DNA from: Thermoplasmata archaeon
GTDB taxonomy: Archaea; Thermoplasmatota; Thermoplasmata; Thermoplasmatales; Thermoplasmataceae
Reading direction: 5' to 3'
NCBI GenBank assembly: GCA_021826765.1
Contig: JAKAYK010000031.1
Location: forward strand, 1-10,350
DNA length: 10,350 nt
Shown: piece after piece, positions 1 through 6,581 of the stretch
Layout: each line of letters opens with the position of its first letter
Position numbering within the stretch: the first letter of the stretch is position 1
Translations under genes and position numbers: made by a program
The notes under the pieces: model-generated
Told to the model about the DNA's origin: nothing
The model's database searches: none
Seen by the model: only the letters and a program-made list of their open reading frames with translations

Positions 1-1
1 A

Positions 2-1015
2 TCCAACGACTTTGGATGGAGAATGACTTATCATACCGCAATTCCATTTGTGGTAATTCTTGCTTTCGTTACACTTTTCTATGTAAGGGAATCTAAATTC
101 AGGTTGCCGGATGTCAAAATTGATATTGTTGGAGCTGTTCTTCTTGGAATTCCACTTACCATGATTGTGCTTTCACTTTCAGAAGGTTCAACATGGGGTT
201 GGACCTCATTACCTGTACTCTCACTGTTATTCGTTGGATTAGTACTGTTCATTCCTATGTTCCTGTACGAGAGAAACTATCATAAATCGGGAGGGGAGGC
301 AATTTTCGACATGGATCTCCTTAAAAAAAGGAATGTTCTGATGGCCAACATAACTCTAACGGTGACTGGAATAGGCATGTATCTTTCAATGCAGACCTTA
401 TCATACAGATTTGAAACACCTGCACCTTATGGATTTGGATTAAGCATCCTGGACACGGGCCTCTCCATGGTGGCCTTTGCAATAGGAATGATTGTGTTTG
501 CCGTTATCACTGGTAAAATCATTACAAGAATAGGGATAAAACCACTGGCAATTACAGGAATTGCTGTTGCTGGCTTTGGGTTCCTTGAGCTGACTACCAA
601 TCCCGGATACTACGCCACGCTTCTTACAGAAGTGGTCATTGGTTCAGGGATCTCCATCATGAATGCTTCCATAATCAATCTGTTAATTCTTTCAGTTGAA
701 CCCAGGAAAATGGGGCTTGCAACATCTATGAACAGCACATTCCGTTTCCTAGGAAGCAGCATTGGAGCTCCGGTTGCAGGTGCAATCATGTCAGCATATC
801 AGGTATCAATCACATTTCCTACCGCAAACGGGCCTATTTCGGAAACTTTCCCTTCAGTCACCTCATTTTCAATGGCATTCCTGGCTGGGGCCATAACATT
901 CATTGTATCTGTACTGTTTGTAATATTTGCACGTGAAATGCTGGGAAAGAAAGGTGAAGGATATATGAATACCACACGGGAGAGCGTCAACATTTCTGAT
1001 GCAATTCCCGAGTAA
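2..1015 (+). CDS. MFS transporter, DHA2-like 14-helix drug/solute exporter (5' truncated)
   Basis: The reading frame is open from the first base, so the gene starts outside the window. The ATG at 23 is probably internal, because the residues just before it (NDFGWR) fit the GWR motif that precedes helix 6 in 14-helix MFS exporters of the EmrB/QacA (DHA2) type. Counting from that Met, about nine hydrophobic segments follow (roughly 6-22, 35-53, 62-82, 106-127, 143-163, 172-190, 197-222, 236-257, 283-303), matching helices 6 to 14. The short polar tail ends in TAA. Family members use the proton gradient to export drugs, organic acids or other small molecules across the cytoplasmic membrane; the substrate cannot be read here. 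The N-terminal helices that carry the antiporter motif are missing. It converges on the acyl-CoA ligase operon with a 107-base gap, so it is not part of it. Confident on family, not on substrate. Confidence 0.88.
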   Translation, partial: SNDFGWRMTYHTAIPFVVILAFVTLFYVRESKFRLPDVKIDIVGAVLLGIPLTMIVLSLSEGSTWGWTSLPVLSLLFVGLVLFIPMFLYERNYHKSGGEAIFDMDLLKKRNVLMANITLTVTGIGMYLSMQTLSYRFETPAPYGFGLSILDTGLSMVAFAIGMIVFAVITGKIITRIGIKPLAITGIAVAGFGFLELTTNPGYYATLLTEVVIGSGISIMNASIINLLILSVEPRKMGLATSMNSTFRFLGSSIGAPVAGAIMSAYQVSITFPTANGPISETFPSVTSFSMAFLAGAITFIVSVLFVIFAREMLGKKGEGYMNTTRESVNISDAIPE

Positions 1016-1022
1016 TTTTTTT
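1016..1022 (+). terminator. Possible oligo-T terminator after the MFS gene
   Basis: Seven consecutive T residues begin directly after the MFS stop codon and are followed by more A/T-rich sequence. Archaeal RNA polymerase commonly terminates at T-runs without a hairpin. No comparable T-run is obvious on the minus strand below 1123, so where the convergent operon ends is unclear. The remaining bases up to 1122 contain no gene. Confidence 0.35.
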
Positions 1023-1122
1023 AAATACAATTATACAATATTCTTTTAAATATCCCGGAATAAATCATTTCATCAAATAGTATCAGAGAAATGCTGTATC
1101 GAGAAATGGGTACAGAAAAGGA

Positions 1123-2646
1123 TCAGGGAAGCGAACTCTGAAGAAACTTCCTGAGTTCGTTCTTTTGTATCTTTCCAACTGAATTTTTCGGCAATGAGTC
1201 TAAAAATTTAACCTCTTTTGGGCATTTAAACCATGCTAAATTGGACTTGCAGAAATTAATAATCTCCATTTGCTCAAGGTTAATATCATTTCTAACCACG
1301 AAGGCAAAAACCTCTTCCCCATATAGTTTATCGGGTTTCCCAACAATTGCAACTTCTGACACCCCCCGCATCCTGCTGATTAGATTCTCAACCTCCTTGG
1401 GATACACATTCTCCCCTCCCCTGATGATCATATCTTTCTTCCTGTCCACAAGATAAAAATAACCCTCTCTGTCCATGTATCCAAGATCACCGCTGTGAAG
1501 CCATCCATTCCTGAGAATCTCTTCCGTTTCCTTATCCCTGTTCAGGTAACCTTTCATTACATTAGGGCCCCTTATCACGATCTCCCCTATCTGTCCGGGT
1601 AGGAGTTCCACATCTTCGTCTGAAAATATCCGGACATCCTGCCCGGGTAATGGAATCCCGATTGAACCTATTTTTCGAGGCCCATATCTTGGATTTATGG
1701 TAGAAGCAACAGTGCCTTCTGTCATTCCGTATCCTTCAATTATCTTTATATTGTATTCCTTTTCAAAGTCTTCAAACCATTTTATAGGCATGGGAGCTGC
1801 ACCGCAAATCCCTATTTTAAGGGATGATAGTGAATTCTTCCCATGCTTTGATGCTGAATCTGTCAACATTTTGTAAATGGTGGGAACTCCTGAAAACATG
1901 GTTGGTTTTAGCTTCTCCACGAATGTGTAAAACTCGTCGGGATCAAATTTCCTCAAAATTACAAGAGAGCCCCCTTTCAGGATAGTTGCAATGCTGAACA
2001 TAAGGTTATTGACGTGAAAAAGGGGGAGGATTATGATAATTCTGTCTTCCTGCTGAATGTTCACTACCTGCTGTAGCTGGATCACTTCCCTATGAACGTT
2101 CTGTGAGGTAAGGATGGCCCCTTTTGGTCTCCCTGTCGTACCTGAAGTGTAAATAATGAAGAGATCCTCAGGATTTCCTATGTCAACTTTTTCTATGCTT
2201 TTCCTGAAAAACAGTTCCTGATACAGTTTGTCAGGATGTTCTGTCCAGTCAAAGTCACAAATGGCTTTTTCAATCTTGCAACCTGAAATTTTTATGGCGT
2301 GGTCAATCTTCCCACCATAGGATGATTCAGCAAAAACAATTTTAGCTTTTGAATCTGAAAGCTGGTAAGAAATCTCCTCATCTTTGAGGTGCACATTAAT
2401 GGGGGTAACTGTAGCTCCTGCCAGCCATGAACCCATGATAATCATGAGAAGTTCCGGCCTGTTCAGGAGATCGACTGCAACAACATCTCCTGAGGTTATA
2501 CCATGATCAGTAAGATACCCTGCAACTGATCTGTACATGTTGACAACCTCACCTGATCTGTACCTCTTTTCATAGAAAAATACCGTGTCTCTGTCATGAT
2601 CAAGAAGATTCATTTCAATATACTGAAGAAGGGAATAATTAACCAT
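1123..2646 (-). CDS. Acyl-CoA ligase B (AMP-forming, ANL superfamily)
   Basis: A full-length 507-residue ANL enzyme predicted to convert a carboxylic acid, ATP and CoA to acyl-CoA, AMP and PPi in the cytoplasm. All core motifs are visible: P-loop YTSGTTGRPKG (166-176), YGMTEG (306-311), SGDLG with the ribose-binding Asp (385-389), the hinge and A8 region starting DRKKDMIIRGGENVYP (401-416), and the C-terminal PKNSVGKI with catalytic Lys492. The ATG start is supported by an AAGGTG site 8 bases upstream, inside the end of the DUF35 gene; the gap to that gene is 5 bases. It is the last gene of the operon. The sequence resembles medium/long-chain or aryl acyl-CoA ligases, but acyl specificity cannot be deduced. 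It is only distantly similar to ligase A, with a different P-loop, so the two are not a recent duplication. Confidence 0.93.
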   Translation of the reverse strand: MVNYSLLQYIEMNLLDHDRDTVFFYEKRYRSGEVVNMYRSVAGYLTDHGITSGDVVAVDLLNRPELLMIIMGSWLAGATVTPINVHLKDEEISYQLSDSKAKIVFAESSYGGKIDHAIKISGCKIEKAICDFDWTEHPDKLYQELFFRKSIEKVDIGNPEDLFIIYTSGTTGRPKGAILTSQNVHREVIQLQQVVNIQQEDRIIIILPLFHVNNLMFSIATILKGGSLVILRKFDPDEFYTFVEKLKPTMFSGVPTIYKMLTDSASKHGKNSLSSLKIGICGAAPMPIKWFEDFEKEYNIKIIEGYGMTEGTVASTINPRYGPRKIGSIGIPLPGQDVRIFSDEDVELLPGQIGEIVIRGPNVMKGYLNRDKETEEILRNGWLHSGDLGYMDREGYFYLVDRKKDMIIRGGENVYPKEVENLISRMRGVSEVAIVGKPDKLYGEEVFAFVVRNDINLEQMEIINFCKSNLAWFKCPKEVKFLDSLPKNSVGKIQKNELRKFLQSSLP

Positions 2647-2651
2647 TCATA

Positions 2652-3209
2652 CTACACCTTGATCTCATACCAGAAATCAGAAACAACTCCCTTTCTTTTC
2701 TCCTTGAACTTTGCAGTGACCTTGGTTCCTGGTTCGATGATCTCCCTTCCCACAAGGTCTATTCTTTGTAGGATACCAGTGTCTGCATCAATGGGTTTGA
2801 TATATCCTACGGCATATGGTACCTTATCGAAGAAATCAGAGGTCGCATACCATGAAGTTGTGCTTGAAAGTACAATGCCTTCATTGCTCACCTTCTGCCA
2901 CTTTGTTTCAGAATAACATTCTGAGCAATGCGTTCTCGGTGGAAAATGTAAAATTCCACAGCTAAGGCACTTTGACCCGTAGAGTTCAGCATGCTCTTTC
3001 AGTTCTGAAAAGAACCTGGACTGGCCACCGTAGCTGTACTTATAAAACATCACCAGTTTATCAGGAATCTCGAAATAATTCCCTTGTCCAAGTATTGAAG
3101 GATCATGATTCAGCTTCTCTTCAATTATCTCATCAATAATGCTTTCCAATGGTTTCGACTTTAATTCTTTTTTTATGGTATCCCTTGCCTTATCAGTTGA
3201 ACTTTTCAA
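2652..3209 (-). CDS. DUF35 zinc-ribbon / OB-fold protein, partner of the thiolase-like protein
   Basis: A 185-residue protein with a rubredoxin-like zinc ribbon (Cys81-x2-Cys84 and Cys95-x2-Cys98, with FPPR between the pairs) followed by a beta-rich OB-fold from about 105 to 185. Family members (DUF35/DUF35_N) bind thiolase-superfamily enzymes: they bridge thiolase and HMG-CoA synthase in methanogens and form the essential partner of the Ltp2 aldolase in actinobacteria. The helix SRFFSELKE (64-72) before the ribbon is the usual acyl-CoA-facing helix. About 45 further N-terminal residues are charged and probably helical, making the protein longer than typical members of about 130-140 residues. 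The start is TTG, one base after the thiolase stop; a GGGGGTGG site 6 bases upstream supports it, and the next in-frame Met is residue 54. Its place directly after the thiolase-like gene argues for complex formation. Confidence 0.9.
   Translation of the reverse strand: MKSSTDKARDTIKKELKSKPLESIIDEIIEEKLNHDPSILGQGNYFEIPDKLVMFYKYSYGGQSRFFSELKEHAELYGSKCLSCGILHFPPRTHCSECYSETKWQKVSNEGIVLSSTTSWYATSDFFDKVPYAVGYIKPIDADTGILQRIDLVGREIIEPGTKVTAKFKEKRKGVVSDFWYEIKV
2655..2660 (-). promoter_or_regulatory. Ribosome binding site of ligase B
   Basis: On the minus strand AAGGTG lies 8 bases before the ATG at 2646 and overlaps the last codons of the DUF35 gene. It fixes the start of ligase B and suggests translational coupling. 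Confidence 0.6.
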
Positions 3210-3210
3210 T

Positions 3211-4464
3211 TTAATCCACCCCCACTATGGAAACTGAGCAATATGAGGATCCGGGACCACCAATGGAATGAGCAAGCCCCTTCCCATTATTGATCTTTAC
3301 CTGTCTTTTGCCTGCCCTGTGCCTGAGCTGGTTCACCACTTCTCCAATTTGCATCACTCCGGTAGCCCCTACTGCGTGGCCAGCACCCAGCAGCCCACCT
3401 GACGGTGAAACTGGAAGATCCCCATTTAACAGCGGAATCCCATCCTCAATAAATTTTCCACCTTTCCCCCTTTCGCAGAATCCCATTGCTTCATAACCCT
3501 GTATTTCGGTGAAACTGAAAGCATCATGAAGTTCTGCAACATCTAAGGATTTTCCAGGATTCTGGATACCTGCCATATGATAGGCCATATTTGCAGATTC
3601 ATAATGATTCCTGAGATCTGCTATGTCCCCATATTTCCCCATCCTGTCATTCACAGATCTTGATCCTGTGAAGGATTTGTCGTTTGAACTCCCAATCCCC
3701 ATGACCCACACAGGTTCTTCAATCCCCATCTCCCTCACCTTGTCCTCATTCATGAGAACGACTGAATAGGCACCTTCAGTATAAAGTGAGCAATCCAGCA
3801 TCTTGAACGGATATGAGATCATCCTGGATTGCATTACATCATTCACAGAGATTTTCATCGGACTCTGTGCAAAGGGATTGAGCATAGCGTTTCCATGATT
3901 CTTGATACTGACAAGTGCAGCCTGCTCTTCCGTGGTACCATATTTTTTCATATGCGCTGTTGCAAGTATTGCATATGATGAAGCTGCTGAAGTCCCCAAA
4001 GGGAATTCCCATGTCATGTCTGCGCTATATGCTATGGATTTTATGACCTCAGGAGTTGATTTTCCCTGTGCCCAGTCATAACAGTCCTGCCCTTTCTCAA
4101 CTCCAACTACCATGGTAATGTCGGAGAGACCGGAAGCAACTTCCGTATATCCTGCCCTGAATGCATATCCACCTGTAGCACCGCCAGTGGTCACACGTAT
4201 CCCCGGTTTTCCATACATACCAAGATAATCATGCACATAGGTGTCCGGCATTATCTGCCTTTCAAAAAGATCGTTGTATATACCGTACACAACGGAATCT
4301 ATTTCTGCCGGGGCAATTCCTGTATCTGCGATTGCCATCTTTGAAGCATCAAATGCAAGTTCATAGTATGACTTATCCGGTATTCTGGCTTCAAATTTAG
4401 TTTGCCCGGTTCCAACAACTGCCACTCTTTTTCTTTCACTTTTCAACTGTTTGTATGATTTCAT
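3211..4464 (-). CDS. Thiolase-superfamily protein lacking the nucleophilic Cys (SCP-x/Ltp2-like, possible acyl-CoA aldolase)
   Basis: A 417-residue protein with a complete thiolase fold of the SCP-x/lipid-transfer type. The N-terminal strand RVAVVGTGQTKF (13-24) is typical, HDAF (313-316) fits the conserved His loop, and GHAVGATG (362-369) keeps the general-base His363. The nucleophile region RVTTGGATGG (90-99) aligns without gaps to the SCP-x motif NNNCxTG and on to the GxEK strand at 121-124, but the Cys position is Gly95 (codon GGT at 4182-4180, one base from TGT). There is no SCP2 domain at the C-terminus. Known thiolases need this Cys; the homologous Ltp2 steroid aldolases lack it and work with a DUF35 partner, as encoded next door here. 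Most automated pipelines would label it acetyl-CoA acetyltransferase; a retro-aldolase or other non-thiolytic role is inferred. The ATG overlaps the MaoC stop (ATGA) and has AAGGAG 10 bases upstream. Sure of the fold, moderately sure of the altered chemistry. Confidence 0.9.
   Translation of the reverse strand: MKSYKQLKSERKRVAVVGTGQTKFEARIPDKSYYELAFDASKMAIADTGIAPAEIDSVVYGIYNDLFERQIMPDTYVHDYLGMYGKPGIRVTTGGATGGYAFRAGYTEVASGLSDITMVVGVEKGQDCYDWAQGKSTPEVIKSIAYSADMTWEFPLGTSAASSYAILATAHMKKYGTTEEQAALVSIKNHGNAMLNPFAQSPMKISVNDVMQSRMISYPFKMLDCSLYTEGAYSVVLMNEDKVREMGIEEPVWVMGIGSSNDKSFTGSRSVNDRMGKYGDIADLRNHYESANMAYHMAGIQNPGKSLDVAELHDAFSFTEIQGYEAMGFCERGKGGKFIEDGIPLLNGDLPVSPSGGLLGAGHAVGATGVMQIGEVVNQLRHRAGKRQVKINNGKGLAHSIGGPGSSYCSVSIVGVD
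3216..3223 (-). promoter_or_regulatory. Ribosome binding site deciding the TTG start of the DUF35 gene
   Basis: GGGGGTGG on the minus strand ends 6 bases before the TTG at 3209. It lies in the last codons of the thiolase-like gene and makes the non-ATG start credible. Confidence 0.55.
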
Positions 4465-4892
4465 TTTCCATTTTCTCCTTTCTTTATTCTTTCACGATGG
4501 ATTGTCCTGAACTCCATCACGCATTCCTTCTGCTGGTTGAACACTTTAGCAAGAGCAGATATATCCACGCTATCATCTCCTATCTCATCTCTCACTGAAG
4601 TATACGTTACAGTAATGGTGTCCCCTATCTTCACCGGCTTGAAAAATTTTACATTTTCTATGGATTTTAACGCAATGAAAGCATTTGTGTCAATGGCGCC
4701 TGATCGAACCATGAGTCCTAAAGACACAGACAAGGTAAGATACCCATGTGCAATTCTTTCTCCAAAAATGCTTTTTGCAGATGCTTCCTTGTCTGTATGC
4801 AGAAATGTCCAGTCACCTGAAAAATATGAAAACATGACAATATCCGTTTCAGTTATGGTTCTTCCATCGGTGGTTTTTTCCATGAGGCTCAA
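4461..4892 (-). CDS. MaoC-like hot-dog (R)-enoyl-CoA hydratase
   Basis: A single-domain hot-dog protein of 143 residues, the usual size for PhaJ/MaoC-type (R)-specific enoyl-CoA hydratases. The hydratase-2 signature is present: SGDWTFLHTD (25-34) supplies catalytic Asp27 and His32 with the canonical five-residue spacing, followed by a small residue-rich IAHGYLT segment (47-53) with Gly50. The Asn-Pro usually found between Asp and His is replaced by Thr-Phe. It should reversibly hydrate a trans-2-enoyl-CoA to a 3-hydroxyacyl-CoA in the cytoplasm, feeding the neighbouring thiolase-like protein. The listed start is TTG, overlapping the ligase A stop as TTGA; GAAGGG sits about 6 bases upstream. 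An ATG three codons later (4883) is equally possible and would give 140 residues. Family certain, substrate unknown. Confidence 0.9.
   Translation of the reverse strand: MSLMEKTTDGRTITETDIVMFSYFSGDWTFLHTDKEASAKSIFGERIAHGYLTLSVSLGLMVRSGAIDTNAFIALKSIENVKFFKPVKIGDTITVTYTSVRDEIGDDSVDISALAKVFNQQKECVMEFRTIHRERIKKGENGK
4475..4480 (-). promoter_or_regulatory. Ribosome binding site of the thiolase-like gene
   Basis: AAGGAG on the minus strand lies 10 bases before the ATG at 4464, inside the end of the MaoC gene. It supports this start and coupling across the ATGA overlap. Confidence 0.55.
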
Positions 4893-6364
4893 TCCTTTCC
4901 CTTCTCATCCATATATAGATTCTTATACTGTTCTCGCAGTTCCTTTTTCAGTATTTTCCCGCTTGCATTATGGGGGAGACTCTGCAGGAATATGACTCTT
5001 TTTGGAACCTTGTAGCTTGCAATTCTCGATTTTAGATAATCAATGATGTCCCGTTCATCAATCAACTGATCTTTTCTAGGAGTCACAAAAGCAGTAACGG
5101 CCTCAATCCAGTGGGGATGCATGATGGCAACCACCGCTGCCTCCCCTATTGACCTGTGTGTAAGGAGCTCTCTCTCCACCTCTACAGAAGGAACATTTTC
5201 TCCTCCAGTACGGATGATATCTTTTTTCCTATCCACAAAATAAAGAAATCCTTCATCATCCTTCCTGGCAAGATCTCCAGTCTTTACCCATCCGTTTACA
5301 AAGGATGCGCTGGTTCTTTTTTCATCTCCAAAATATCCTTTTGACACTGTTGGGCCTTTCATCATTATTTCACCAATCTCCCCGGGTTTAGCCTCATTGC
5401 CATCATCTTTCATGAGTTTTAATGAGATGTTAATGTGTGGAAGTCCTATGGATTCCTTCCTCTTTTCAAAATGCTCAGGCTGTAGTGTCGTACCCATGGG
5501 AGTTGTCTCAGTCATTCCATAATAATTCCTCCACTTCACTCCTGGAAATATCCTGGAAACAGAATCAAACTGGGTCTCACTGATGAAAGCACCAAAACTT
5601 ATGCATTTCTCTACAGATTTGAATGGTTCCCTGATAAACTGGGAAAGACCAATGAACAGGGTAGGCGGGAATATGAGATAAGTGACGTTTTTATCGTTTA
5701 TCAACGAAATAATCTCAGAAGGATTTGGAATGGCCTCAAGAACTATGGTTCCGCCAACGTTCATGAAGCCAAGAAAGGTATACAGCCCTGCCACATGGTA
5801 CAAGGGAATGCTTAGAAGGAACACATCATCATGTGTCCATTCAAGATCATGAATGGAGCTTATCAGGGCAGAATACCAGTTGAGATGGGTATTCATGACA
5901 CCCTTTGGTGTAGATTCAGTTCCTGAAGTGTATAAAAGTGTGGATACAGCATCAGGTTCAGTCTCGATGAAATAATCATCACTATTGGAAAGGTCAACAT
6001 CATCGAACTTTACAATCTTCATGCCAAGTTCATTGACCAGATCTGAGTCAGTGAACAGGATGGAGGGGCTTGAATTATCTGTAAGTATCCTGATCTCCTC
6101 GTTTTTAAGGTTAAAATTGTATGGGGAGAAAATTGCGCCTATACGGTTGGCTGCCATCCACAACTCAGCAATTTCAGGCCTGTTTTTTGAGAAAACTGCA
6201 ATTACATCTCCTTCCATGATATGATTCTTTCTCAGGTATGAAACCCACATGAGAACTCTCTTCCTGAAATCAAGGAATGTGAACGTCTCACCATTAAAAA
6301 GAAGAAAATTTTTATTTGGCCATTTCTCTACAGAACGATCAAGAACTCCCGAAATGTTCAACAT
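4889..6364 (-). CDS. Acyl-CoA ligase A (AMP-forming, ANL superfamily), operon leader
   Basis: A 491-residue ANL adenylate-forming enzyme, first gene of the operon. Motifs: variant P-loop YTSGTESTPKG (145-155) with Glu-Ser where most relatives have Thr-Gly, YGMTETTP (282-289), TGDLA (362-366), the hinge DRKKDIIRTGGENVPS (378-393) and the C-terminal NASGKI with catalytic Lys470. The P-loop and the GGENVPSVEVE form occur together in a recognisable clade of fatty/short-chain acyl-CoA ligases, so the enzyme is probably active. It would activate a free acid to acyl-CoA at the entry of the pathway. The ATG start lies about 10 bases downstream of the predicted transcription start and has no clear Shine-Dalgarno site, consistent with a nearly leaderless message. 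Its stop overlaps the start of the MaoC gene. Acyl specificity is not readable. Confidence 0.92.
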   Translation of the reverse strand: MLNISGVLDRSVEKWPNKNFLLFNGETFTFLDFRKRVLMWVSYLRKNHIMEGDVIAVFSKNRPEIAELWMAANRIGAIFSPYNFNLKNEEIRILTDNSSPSILFTDSDLVNELGMKIVKFDDVDLSNSDDYFIETEPDAVSTLLYTSGTESTPKGVMNTHLNWYSALISSIHDLEWTHDDVFLLSIPLYHVAGLYTFLGFMNVGGTIVLEAIPNPSEIISLINDKNVTYLIFPPTLFIGLSQFIREPFKSVEKCISFGAFISETQFDSVSRIFPGVKWRNYYGMTETTPMGTTLQPEHFEKRKESIGLPHINISLKLMKDDGNEAKPGEIGEIMMKGPTVSKGYFGDEKRTSASFVNGWVKTGDLARKDDEGFLYFVDRKKDIIRTGGENVPSVEVERELLTHRSIGEAAVVAIMHPHWIEAVTAFVTPRKDQLIDERDIIDYLKSRIASYKVPKRVIFLQSLPHNASGKILKKELREQYKNLYMDEKGKD

Positions 6365-6395
6365 AATATTCCATTAGATTCAATGATTTTAATGT

Positions 6396-6406
6396 TATAT
6401 ACTTTT
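6396..6406 (-). promoter_or_regulatory. Promoter (BRE and TATA box) of the acyl-CoA operon
   Basis: On the minus strand a purine-rich GGGAAAAG runs into AGTATATAAC, an archaeal BRE plus TATA-box arrangement. Usual spacing places transcription start near 6374, about 10 bases before the ATG at 6364. It is the only good candidate upstream of the five-gene operon. Confidence 0.6.
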
Positions 6407-6432
6407 CCCAAAGGAATTATTGCCTAATTAGA

Positions 6433-6452
6433 AATGCATGTTGCATTCATGC
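6433..6452. promoter_or_regulatory. Nested inverted repeat, possible regulator binding site
   Basis: AATGCA-TGT-TGCATT (6433-6447) is a perfect 6-base inverted repeat with a 3-base centre. GCATG (6436-6440) also pairs with CATGC (6448-6452) across 7 bases. The element sits about 30 bases upstream of the operon TATA box and about 100 bases upstream of the methyltransferase TATA box, a plausible place for a dimeric transcription factor. Short palindromes also arise by chance in A/T-rich DNA. The rest of the 6365-6581 gap holds several TATA-like runs (for example near 6471-6478 and 6531-6538) but no gene. Confidence 0.35.
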
Positions 6453-6551
6453 CTGTTTTCTTCATTTTTAAGTATATAGTTTTCAAAGAGAGCTTTTTAA
6501 AACGTGCCATTTCAAGGGTATTCAAGGTTTTAGCTATATAATGAACAATAA

Positions 6552-6560
6552 TTTTATATA
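6552..6560 (+). promoter_or_regulatory. TATA box of the methyltransferase gene (leaderless)
   Basis: TTTTATATA followed by an A-run is a near-consensus archaeal TATA box. Its distance to the TTG at 6582 (about 29 bases from the first base of the core) predicts transcription starting at or next to that codon. This supports leaderless translation from TTG, which has no Shine-Dalgarno site. Confidence 0.6.
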
Positions 6561-6581
6561 AAAAAAATAAATAAATGCACA

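Larger units (their letters stand above)
1123..6364 (-). other. Five-gene acyl-CoA operon: ligase A, MaoC hydratase, Cys-less thiolase, DUF35, ligase B
   Basis: Five minus-strand genes follow one another with almost no spacing. Ligase A and MaoC overlap by 4 bases (TTGA) if the TTG start is used, MaoC and thiolase overlap by 4 bases (ATGA), thiolase to DUF35 is 1 base, and DUF35 to ligase B is 5 bases. The only gap large enough for a promoter is upstream of 6364. This geometry supports one polycistronic mRNA with translational coupling, and hence coordinated supply of a CoA-activation, hydration and C-C bond cleavage (or formation) set. No acyl-CoA dehydrogenase or 3-hydroxyacyl-CoA dehydrogenase is encoded in the unit. 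Confidence 0.88.

Noticed and set aside
2596..2916. Plus-strand open frame spanning the ligase B / DUF35 junction
   Set aside because: Antisense to two confident genes, with no family resemblance and no promoter or ribosome site.
4883..4892. Treating the MaoC gene as starting definitely at ATG 4883 instead of TTG 4892
   Set aside because: Both starts have purine-rich sequence upstream and differ by only three residues; the evidence does not decide, so the longer form is listed with the alternative noted.
4537..4995. Long plus-strand open frame opposite the MaoC and ligase A genes
   Set aside because: It lies antisense to well-supported domain-bearing genes, has no recognisable motif, and its length is explained by codon bias of the opposite strand.
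6365..6581. Divergent intergenic region checked for a tRNA, small RNA or short gene
   Set aside because: No cloverleaf-like structure, no CCA-ended stem, and all frames are broken by frequent stops; only promoter-like and palindromic elements are visible.
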